A stretch of 6,856 bases of DNA. Source: Pseudomonas sp. Its GTDB lineage: Bacteria > Pseudomonadota > Gammaproteobacteria > Pseudomonadales > Pseudomonadaceae. Positions 1 to 5,709 of this stretch are shown in pieces. A program made the position numbers and the translations under genes. The first letter of the stretch is position 1. Each line of letters starts with the position of its first letter. The notes under the pieces were generated by a model. The model was not told the origin of the DNA. It did no database searches and was given only the letters and a program-made list of their open reading frames with translations. The stretch lies in contig DQGF01000488.1 in assembly GCA_003525045.1 (NCBI GenBank), positions 1 to 6,856 of the forward strand, in the 5' to 3' direction.

Positions 1-1
1 C

Positions 2-451
2 ACGCTGATCGAGTTGCTGGTCGCGCTCGCGGTTTTTCTGATCCTGATCACGTTGGCCGTTCCGGCGTTTACCCGTTCGGTGCAAAGCACCAAGGCCGAC
101 ACCGAAATGGGTGATCTGCAACGCGCTCTGAATTTCGCCCGACTGGAAGCCATCGACCGGGGCATTACTACCCAGATTCGTCCGACCGCGGGCGGCAGCG
201 TCTGGACCGGGGATCTGGCGGTTTATGACGGTACTCGCAATCCGGCCAATGTATTGCGGGTTGTTCCGGCAATGAGCAGCGGCGCGACTCTGACGCTAAC
301 CTCAGGAGTGACCGCTATCGACTTCAACAACCTGGGCGGGTTGTCGGCACCCTCGACGGCGGTGGTGATCAGTTACGTATTGGGGGCGCAAAGCAGGACG
401 TTGAATGTGTGTTTGAATGGACGAATTCTACTGGGTGGAAGTTGCGGATGA
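2..451 (+). CDS. fimU: FimU/FimT-type minor pilin (GspH family), 5' partial
   Basis: Type IV pilus minor pilin that, by family knowledge, joins the priming and tip complex with PilV, PilW and PilX in the inner membrane. The gene enters the window already inside the class III prepilin motif: the first codons read TLIELLVALAVFLILITLAV, so the cleavage Gly, residue +1 and the short leader lie upstream. The Glu of TLIE is the expected Glu5, and the next ~20 hydrophobic residues form the N-terminal helix. The remainder is a small globular domain ending in two cysteines spaced CX10C (codons at 410-412 and 443-445), which probably form a C-terminal disulfide. The stop at 449-451 overlaps the pilV start as ATGA. 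Position just before pilV favours FimU; FimT and FimU are close relatives and the missing 5' end leaves the name open. The in-frame TTG at 14 is not a start. Confidence 0.85.
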   Translation, partial: TLIELLVALAVFLILITLAVPAFTRSVQSTKADTEMGDLQRALNFARLEAIDRGITTQIRPTAGGSVWTGDLAVYDGTRNPANVLRVVPAMSSGATLTLTSGVTAIDFNNLGGLSAPSTAVVISYVLGAQSRTLNVCLNGRILLGGSCG

Positions 452-897
452 GGGGGTGGAGCAAGCGTGCACAGGAGGGCATGACGCTGATCGAGGTCTT
501 GGTGGCGTTAGTGATTTTGAGCGTCGGTCTGTTGGGGGCGGCGGCGATTCAGCTCAATGCGCTGAAATACACGGACAGCTCGCGGATGAGCACCCAGGCC
601 AGTTTTATCGCCTACGACCTGATGGACCGCATTCGCGCCAACACCACTGAGGATTACACCGTCACACCACCGACCTCGGGCAATCTGAGCGTCGCCCGGG
701 ATCAGGACCTGTACGACTTCACCTCTAACATCGCCAGTGCACTCGGCGCCAGCGCGACAGGCAGCGTCACCCTCAATCAGCGGGTGTACACCATCACCAT
801 CACCTGGGACGACTCGCGGGCCGCCAACACCGCCAATTCGCGACGCAGCTATGTGCTGACCAGTCGCGCCACCGTCGACCCGGTGTCGACGCCATGA
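448..897 (+). CDS. pilV: Type IV pilus minor pilin PilV
   Basis: Minor pilin of 149 residues, GspI-like in position and sequence. The leader is 11 residues and ends in Gly, giving predicted PilD cleavage before MTLIEVLVALVILSVGLLGA with Glu at mature position 5. The following segment (LNALKYTDSSRMSTQASFIA and then DLMDRIRAN) is typical of PilV proteins. There are no cysteines, unlike its neighbours. I chose ATG 448 because it overlaps the upstream stop as ATGA and has GGAAG at 437-441 six bases ahead; the in-frame GTG at 409 would add 13 residues lying wholly inside the upstream gene. The 3' end overlaps pilW by four bases. In P. aeruginosa PilV works with FimU, PilW and PilX to prime assembly. 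It is somewhat shorter than the P. aeruginosa protein as I recall it. Confidence 0.9.
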   Translation: MRGWSKRAQEGMTLIEVLVALVILSVGLLGAAAIQLNALKYTDSSRMSTQASFIAYDLMDRIRANTTEDYTVTPPTSGNLSVARDQDLYDFTSNIASALGASATGSVTLNQRVYTITITWDDSRAANTANSRRSYVLTSRATVDPVSTP

Positions 898-1634
898 ATA
901 AAGCCAGCAAAGGTTTCGGCCTGATCGAGTTGCTGATCGCCCTGGCGTTGAGCCTGATCGTGGTGCTGGGCGTTGCGCAGGTTTTTATCGCCGCCAAGAA
1001 TACTTATGTCAGTCAGAACGCCTCGGCCAACATGCAGGAAGACGCACGTTTCGTATTGAGCAAGATGATTCAGGAAATCCGCATGGTGGGGATGTTTGGT
1101 TGTCAGGGGACTATCAACGACTCAAGCTCGACGGGTGACTTCAGTCTCAGAACGAAGGAACCTATCAGTTGGGACAATACCAGCCAGAAATTGACCCTGG
1201 TGACTGCGGATGTCGGCCGCAGTGGGACGCCGACCTGGACGGTGGTATCCAGATGTGGACTTGGCAGCACCGGCTCCGGCACCAGCCCGGGCGCCGACCC
1301 CGCATACGCTTACCCGGGTGTACGGGAGCCTGGTGAGGGGCAGATGGCATTTCCAATCCGACGGCTGATCTACAGCCTTAAGAATAACCAGCTGACAATG
1401 GGCGTCGGCAACGTTTTGACACCGACTCAGGCGGTGCTGATAGACAACGTCAGCGCCTTCAATGTGAGCTTCGGCGTCGAGGGATCGACCGGAGCCTTGA
1501 GTTACAGCAGCAACCCGTCCGATACGAGCTTGATTCGTAGTGTGCGCCTGACATTGACCCTCACTGACCCGAACAATCGGGTACGCAATCAAACCTTCAA
1601 CGTGGTTGCCGCCTTGCGCAACCGGTTGCCATGA
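894..1634 (+). CDS. pilW: Type IV pilus minor pilin PilW
   Basis: Minor pilin of 246 residues, GspJ-like and larger than the others, as expected for PilW. The leader MNKASKG is followed by FGLIELLIALALSLIVVLGV, with Phe at +1 and Glu at +5 after predicted PilD cleavage. The downstream helix region (NMQEDARFVLSKMIQEIRMV, then GMFGC) is characteristic of the PilW family. Cys70 and Cys121 are the only cysteines and could pair. The start ATG overlaps the pilV stop (ATGA at 894-897), and no convincing Shine-Dalgarno sequence precedes it, so translation is probably coupled to pilV. Family knowledge places PilW in the tip-proximal priming complex, where it helps bring PilY1 to the pilus. The protein looks intact. 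Confidence 0.9.
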   Translation: MNKASKGFGLIELLIALALSLIVVLGVAQVFIAAKNTYVSQNASANMQEDARFVLSKMIQEIRMVGMFGCQGTINDSSSTGDFSLRTKEPISWDNTSQKLTLVTADVGRSGTPTWTVVSRCGLGSTGSGTSPGADPAYAYPGVREPGEGQMAFPIRRLIYSLKNNQLTMGVGNVLTPTQAVLIDNVSAFNVSFGVEGSTGALSYSSNPSDTSLIRSVRLTLTLTDPNNRVRNQTFNVVAALRNRLP

Positions 1635-1635
1635 T

Positions 1636-1642
1636 GGGAGGG
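1636..1642 (+). promoter_or_regulatory. Ribosome binding site for pilX
   Basis: The GGGAGGG stretch is the strongest anti-Shine-Dalgarno match near the pilX start. It lies downstream of ATG 1631 and 1634, so it cannot serve them, and it sits only 3-4 bases ahead of ATG 1646. This favours 1646, although the spacing is short. A second, weaker site (GAAGG, 1648-1652) lies eight bases before ATG 1661, so initiation there is also possible. Confidence 0.5.
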
Positions 1643-1645
1643 TTG

Positions 1646-2128
1646 ATGAAGGTTTCTTCGATGACTTCTCATCATCAGCGCGGCATGGCGTTGCTGGTCA
1701 GCCTGGTGTTTCTCTTGCTGCTGACATTGATCGGCATTTCATCGATGCAGAATGCCACCCTGCAAGAAAAAATGGCCGGCAGCGTGACCTTGCGCAATCA
1801 ATCGTTCCAGACCGCCGAAGCAGCGCTGCGTATCGGCGAAAGTGCCGTACAGCTGGCCACCTATGCGCTACCGGTTTGCAGCGGCACTGGCCAATGCGCC
1901 CCGCCGGGTGAATCTTTGACGATCACCGGCGCCGGGTTCAATTCCACCTCGGGGGTGACCTGGATCGCCGCCGGTGGAGGTTTCTACGGCGTACAAAACA
2001 TCGGCACCGTATATGACGCCGTGACTGTACCAAGCAACACCCCGGCAACGCTGTACCGGGTGACCGCCGTGGCCATCGCAGGCAACAACGTTCGTACTGT
2101 GGTGGAGAGTATTTATGCGAAGTACTGA
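1646..2128 (+). CDS. pilX: Type IV pilus minor pilin PilX
   Basis: Minor pilin of about 160 residues, GspK-like in operon position. The prepilin site is HHQRG followed by MALLVSLVFLLLLTLIGISS, then MQNATLQEKMAGSVTLRNQS and FQTAEAALRIGE, which is the PilX N-terminal signature. Mature residue 5 is Val, not Glu; PilX and GspK proteins at the pilus tip are known to lack Glu5. Cys78 and Cys84 (CX5C) may form a small disulfide loop. The start is uncertain. ATG 1631 overlaps the pilW stop but has no ribosome site. ATG 1646 follows a strong GGGAGGG. ATG 1661 follows GAAGG by eight bases and gives a typical eight-residue leader. The mature protein is the same in all three. The 3' end overlaps pilY1 by 14 bases. 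Confidence 0.88.
   Translation: MKVSSMTSHHQRGMALLVSLVFLLLLTLIGISSMQNATLQEKMAGSVTLRNQSFQTAEAALRIGESAVQLATYALPVCSGTGQCAPPGESLTITGAGFNSTSGVTWIAAGGGFYGVQNIGTVYDAVTVPSNTPATLYRVTAVAIAGNNVRTVVESIYAKY
2104..2109 (+). promoter_or_regulatory. Ribosome binding site for pilY1 inside pilX
   Basis: GGAGAG ends five bases before the pilY1 ATG at 2115 and lies within the last codons of pilX. It supports ATG 2115 as the start and lets pilY1 be re-initiated by ribosomes finishing pilX. Confidence 0.6.
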
Positions 2129-5100
2129 ACCGCTTGCCGGATTGTGGAGGCTGTTTTACGGCGTCGTGCTGGGCTTGTATCTGTCAGCCCCGGTTTACGC
2201 TTTCACCCCCTCGGATTCGCCCCTGTTGAGCGCCGCCGCTGTCGCGCCAAACGTGATGCTGCTGATCGATGATTCGGGGAGCATGAACAACATCATCTGG
2301 GCGCCGGGATTCGATCCGACGGTCAACCGTGCGCAGATCGCCAATTGCAGTTCCAACACCTCATGCTTCAGCGGCCAGAATCTGGATATGAGCGACACCA
2401 ACATCCTCTTGTCGAGCCTCAACCGGGGAGGGTGCTCGACCAGCGGCAATTGGTATGGTTTCTATCGCGGTTTTTTGGGACTGTCATCCATATGCCTGAA
2501 GCTGCCCGACCCGGTGGGCAATGAAAATACTCGCTACACTGCCGACTACTTGTCTTATCTGGTGGGCTTGGCCAATGGTTCGAACAGGGATTTTACCAGT
2601 GGTACCGGCGCGATCCCCAACGATTACCGCATCAGCGTTGCTCAGGATGTGTCGACAAACCTGGTCAGCAGCAATCGCGCGCTGCGTATCGGCCTGGCGA
2701 CATTTAACCCGCCCGCCACCAGCAACTCCGGCCCCGGCGGTTTTATTGCCCGCCCGGTCAGTGACCTGTCTCCCGTCAGCGGCAGCGTCACCCAGGCCCA
2801 GGCAAACACCAACTACAACGCCCTGATCGCCTCGATCAATGGCTTGAGCGCCATCGCCAACACCCCATTGGCGGAGTCCTATTACGAGATAACCCGGTAC
2901 ATGCGCGGCATGGCGCCGTATTACAACTCGACACCGACCACCTACACCAGCCCGATCCAGTATCGCTGCCAGAAAAACTACGGCGTGGTGATCACCGATG
3001 GCCTGCCCACTTTCGACCGGACCTTTCCCTCAACTGATCCACTCGGCGGCAGCCGTTTGCCGAACTGGGATGGCATCAGCACCAACGATGGCGACAACCT
3101 TTCCGGTGACGCAGAGGGCGATACCCTGTACCTGGACGACATTGCCAAATTCGCTTTTGACATCGACATGCGCACCACTGGTACAGACGCCGCGGGCAAA
3201 AGCTGGAACGCGGTGGACTTCCCCAAGCAGAACATGAACACCTACACCGTAGGTTTCACCGCAGCGAACCAGATGTTGTCGGACGCCGCCAATTACGGGC
3301 AGGGCAAGTACTACCAGGCGACCGATAGTGCTGGCCTCAATACTGCATTGTCATCGGCCTTGAGCGACATCACGTCCAAGGCCGGCTCCGGAGGCAGCGG
3401 CACCACCAGCAGCTCGATCGTCGGAGCCGGCTCCTCCTATTACCAGACCAGCTATGACCCCAAGGACTGGCGCGGCACGATCAAGTCCTATGGCTTCACC
3501 TCCAATGGTGCAGTGAATACCTCCTCGGTGCTCTGGACGACCGATACGGCCATCGTGCCCGCCGCCACAGCAGCGACTTATCAATCCTGGAACACCCTGA
3601 CCAATGCTCCCGTAACCCTGACCTACGCCAACTTCTCCCCGGCGCAGCAGACGATCCTCAGTCAGGGTTTGCCTACCGGCATTACCGCAAGCGATCTGGT
3701 GGAGTGGAGCAAGGGCATCAACAAAACCGGGTTGAAAGTGCGCAGCGTATTACTCGGCGACATCATCAATTCGCCCTTGGTACTGGCGTCGCCATCGGAC
3801 AAGACCGCCTCCGACCTGCTGGGCGATACCAGCTACAGCACCTACCTGACCACGAAAGCCGCCAACATGACCTCCAGTCTGGTGGTAAACGCCAACGACG
3901 GCTTTGTAAACGTCATCAATCCGGCCAACGGCGCCAGGCGTTATGCCTACATGCCGTCAAGTGTGCTGCCATCGCTGCGCAATATCGCCGACACCGCCTA
4001 TGTCAACGGCGTCGGTCACGAGTTTCTGGTCGATGGTCAGCTCGGGGAGTTCGATGCCCAGCTCAACAGTGCCTGGAAAGCCCTCGCACTGGGCGGTACC
4101 GGCGCAGGCGGCAAGACATTTTACGCCGTACAGCTGTTCGACGCTTCGGCCGGTAACGTGACCAGGGCATTGTGGGAGATCAGTGCGCCGACCACGGCCA
4201 ATACGGCGAACGTGTTCAATGACCTGGGTTATGCCTACGCCCGTCCGGAAGTGGCACGCTTGGCCGATGGGCGTTGGGCGGCTTTCATCTCCAACGGCTA
4301 TGGCAGTAATTCGGGGGTGGCGGCGTTATACGTGGTGGACATTCGTGATGGGTCGCTGATCAAGAAAATCGTCGTCGACAGCACCGAAACCACCAACGGC
4401 CTGTCCTCGGTGAAACTCAAGGTCAACTCGCAGAATGTGGTGCAGGCCGCCTATGGCGGAGACCTGAAAGGGCGGTTGTGGAAATTTGATCTGAGTGGCC
4501 TTACCACGGACACCTGGGGTGTAGCGTTTTCCGGCAAGCCGTTGTTTACCACCGCTGGCGGCGCTACCCAGCCGATCACCGCACAACCGCTGCTGGCGGA
4601 CAATTCCCTGGGCGGCAAGGTGGTATTTTTCGGCACCGGCAAATTCAACGAGACTGCCGACAAGACCAATAAGGATCTACAGGCGTTCTATGCGGTGTGG
4701 GACGCGAACGGTGGCACCGGGCAGATCACCACCTCCAGTTTGCAGGCCCAGGCGGTGACGGGCGTGGTTTCCGCAAGCTCGGGGCAGTTCATTACCACCA
4801 GCCAGAACGAAGTGACCTATCCGGCGGAGAAGGGTTGGTACCTGCCACTGGTCTACAACAGTGTGTTGAGCGGTGAACGGGTGATCAACCAGGCGGCTTT
4901 GATTCTGGGACGAATCGTATTTACCACGGCCAGCGTCGACACCACGGACCCTTGTGCCAGTTTCGGCACCGGCAAAGTGGTCGAACTGGATGCATTCAGC
5001 GGTAAAATGCTCAACTACGCGGTACTCGATACTAATGGCGATGACCGGGTCGACAACAGCGACACGATTTCCAGCGGGGTGATTTTCACCGGCGGGATGC

Positions 5101-5231
5101 CGGTATTGAACGCCATCGTCAACGGCGGAACCGGCAAGATCGTGGGCGACTCCAGTGCGACGGTGACCAGGCTGACTGAAAAGGGCGGCGTCGGCGACAG
5201 TCGTCGCATCATGTGGCGACAAATACAGTAA
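2115..5231 (+). CDS. pilY1: Type IV pilus tip adhesin/mechanosensor PilY1
   Basis: Secreted tip protein of 1038 residues (PilC/PilY1 family). The N-terminus has a Sec signal peptide with probable cleavage after VYA at residue 29. Residues ~45-415 form a von Willebrand A-like domain with a full MIDAS set: DDSGS (Asp52, Ser54, Ser56), Thr250 in NTPLAESYYE, and Asp295 in VITDG. Five cysteines (78, 84, 107, 127, 285) fall in this domain. A Gly/Ser linker follows (421-441). The C-terminal PilY1 beta-propeller starts near YDPKDWRG (447-454) and carries family motifs such as ANDGFVN (593-599), GGTGAGGK (660-667), FISNGYGS (724-731), YGGDLKGRLWKFD (780-792) and VFFGTGKF (836-843). The loop DTNGDDRVD (972-980) is EF-hand-like and matches the calcium site that controls extension and retraction in P. 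aeruginosa. No RGD motif is present. It is shorter than the P. aeruginosa protein (about 1160 residues, recalled). Confidence 0.95.
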   Translation: MRSTEPLAGLWRLFYGVVLGLYLSAPVYAFTPSDSPLLSAAAVAPNVMLLIDDSGSMNNIIWAPGFDPTVNRAQIANCSSNTSCFSGQNLDMSDTNILLSSLNRGGCSTSGNWYGFYRGFLGLSSICLKLPDPVGNENTRYTADYLSYLVGLANGSNRDFTSGTGAIPNDYRISVAQDVSTNLVSSNRALRIGLATFNPPATSNSGPGGFIARPVSDLSPVSGSVTQAQANTNYNALIASINGLSAIANTPLAESYYEITRYMRGMAPYYNSTPTTYTSPIQYRCQKNYGVVITDGLPTFDRTFPSTDPLGGSRLPNWDGISTNDGDNLSGDAEGDTLYLDDIAKFAFDIDMRTTGTDAAGKSWNAVDFPKQNMNTYTVGFTAANQMLSDAANYGQGKYYQATDSAGLNTALSSALSDITSKAGSGGSGTTSSSIVGAGSSYYQTSYDPKDWRGTIKSYGFTSNGAVNTSSVLWTTDTAIVPAATAATYQSWNTLTNAPVTLTYANFSPAQQTILSQGLPTGITASDLVEWSKGINKTGLKVRSVLLGDIINSPLVLASPSDKTASDLLGDTSYSTYLTTKAANMTSSLVVNANDGFVNVINPANGARRYAYMPSSVLPSLRNIADTAYVNGVGHEFLVDGQLGEFDAQLNSAWKALALGGTGAGGKTFYAVQLFDASAGNVTRALWEISAPTTANTANVFNDLGYAYARPEVARLADGRWAAFISNGYGSNSGVAALYVVDIRDGSLIKKIVVDSTETTNGLSSVKLKVNSQNVVQAAYGGDLKGRLWKFDLSGLTTDTWGVAFSGKPLFTTAGGATQPITAQPLLADNSLGGKVVFFGTGKFNETADKTNKDLQAFYAVWDANGGTGQITTSSLQAQAVTGVVSASSGQFITTSQNEVTYPAEKGWYLPLVYNSVLSGERVINQAALILGRIVFTTASVDTTDPCASFGTGKVVELDAFSGKMLNYAVLDTNGDDRVDNSDTISSGVIFTGGMPVLNAIVNGGTGKIVGDSSATVTRLTEKGGVGDSRRIMWRQIQ
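3381..3434 (+). repeat. Inverted repeat in the pilY1 linker region
   Basis: GCCGGCTCCG at 3381-3390 is exactly the reverse complement of CGGAGCCGGC at 3422-3431, with 31 bases between. The second arm is also part of a perfect 12-base palindrome, GGAGCCGGCTCC (3423-3434), so GCCGGCTCC occurs twice in direct orientation too. It encodes the Gly/Ser linker between the vWA-like domain and the propeller. It may simply reflect GC-rich codons for Gly, Ser and Ala. Confidence 0.55.
5028..5054 (+). other. EF-hand-like calcium-binding loop coding segment of pilY1
   Basis: These codons give DTNGDDRVD, residues 972-980, fitting the pattern DxNxDxxxD, with a further Asp at 983 where an EF-hand loop has its twelfth ligand. 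In P. aeruginosa PilY1 the corresponding loop binds calcium and antagonises PilT-driven retraction. The match in pattern and in position near the C-terminus is direct; the function here is inferred. Confidence 0.75.
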
Positions 5232-5233
5232 GT

Positions 5234-5244
5234 GAGAGTTGAGG
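5234..5244 (+). promoter_or_regulatory. Ribosome binding region for pilE
   Basis: The 14-base gap between pilY1 and pilE holds GAGAG (5234-5238), seven bases before ATG 5246, and a second purine run, GAGG (5241-5244), which is too close to the start to work well. The first is the likely site. There is no room for an independent promoter outside the coding sequence, so pilE should be read from the pilY1 transcript. Confidence 0.5.
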
Positions 5245-5245
5245 C

Positions 5246-5653
5246 ATGCGCAGATCCAACCGAGGTTTTACCCTGATTGAAATCATGATTGTGATTGCGA
5301 TCATCGGGATCGTCATCACCATTGGCTACCCGAGCCTCACCGAGTACGTGAAGAAGGGCCGCCGGACTGAAGTGGCCGGTCTGCTCTCCGAGCAGGCGCA
5401 GATTCTTGAACGGTTTTATTCGAGCTCGAAGACTAGTGTCTACACCGGTGCCTCTGGCCTGAGCGCCGGCAATGATTTCTATACGATCACTCCGACCTTG
5501 ACCGATCAGACCTTCAAGTTGACGGCTGTGCGCAAGGCCGGCAGCGCCATGGCGACGGACAAGTGTGGGGATTTCACTATCACCAATACCGGCGTCAGAA
5601 GCATGGAGAATGCTGCAGCTGGCCTGACCAGCAAGCAATGCTGGGGTCGTTGA
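5246..5653 (+). CDS. pilE: Type IV pilus minor pilin PilE
   Basis: Type IVa pilin-like protein of 135 residues. The leader MRRSNRG is followed by FTLIEIMIVIAIIGIVITIG and YPSLTEYVKKGRRTEV, a textbook class III signal with Phe+1 and Glu+5. The helix continues through LLSEQAQILERFYSSSKTSV, typical of the PilE family. Cys107 and Cys132 bound a C-terminal loop, as in pilins with a D-region disulfide, and the protein ends three residues after the second cysteine. In P. aeruginosa PilE connects the FimU/PilVWX-PilY1 tip complex to the major pilin PilA, and its position at the end of the cluster fits this. Its name matches the neisserial major pilin, but here a minor role is implied by context. The major pilin gene itself is not in the window. 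Confidence 0.9.
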   Translation: MRRSNRGFTLIEIMIVIAIIGIVITIGYPSLTEYVKKGRRTEVAGLLSEQAQILERFYSSSKTSVYTGASGLSAGNDFYTITPTLTDQTFKLTAVRKAGSAMATDKCGDFTITNTGVRSMENAAAGLTSKQCWGR

Positions 5654-5664
5654 GTACCTTATTC

Positions 5665-5691
5665 GGGCGCCTTTTGCGTCCTCTGTCTATT
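5665..5691 (+). terminator. Possible weak terminator after pilE
   Basis: GGGCGC (5665-5670) can pair with GCGTCC (5676-5681) around the loop CTTTT, giving six pairs including one G-U. The sequence after it is pyrimidine-rich (TCTGTCTATTT) but is not a clean T run. It could end or attenuate the pilus transcript before thiO. Stem and tail are both weak, so read-through is plausible. Confidence 0.35.
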
Positions 5692-5709
5692 TAACGGTTG
5701 GATCAGAAC

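Noticed and set aside
409..447. Earlier GTG start for pilV
   Set aside because: It adds 13 residues inside the upstream gene and makes an unusually long leader; ATG 448 has a ribosome site and ATGA overlap.
1260..1290. GC-rich repeat of GGCTCCGGCACC type in pilW
   Set aside because: It encodes a Gly/Ser/Pro-rich loop and forms no consistent repeat unit or long stem.
4677..5222. Minus-strand open frame of 181 codons within pilY1
   Set aside because: It is opposite the conserved propeller domain and has no recognisable motif or convincing start.
2115..5231. Possible frameshift or degradation in pilY1, since it is shorter than the P. aeruginosa protein
   Set aside because: The frame is open throughout, and the signal peptide, MIDAS site, propeller motifs and calcium loop are all in order; the length difference fits normal family variation.
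5015..5638. Minus-strand open frame of 207 codons spanning the end of pilY1 and pilE
   Set aside because: It lies opposite two well-supported genes, crosses their junction and shows no recognisable domain; long antisense frames are common in GC-rich DNA.
5689..5694. TATTTA as a -10 box of a thiO promoter
   Set aside because: No acceptable -35 hexamer is present 16-18 bases upstream, where the sequence is GC-rich.
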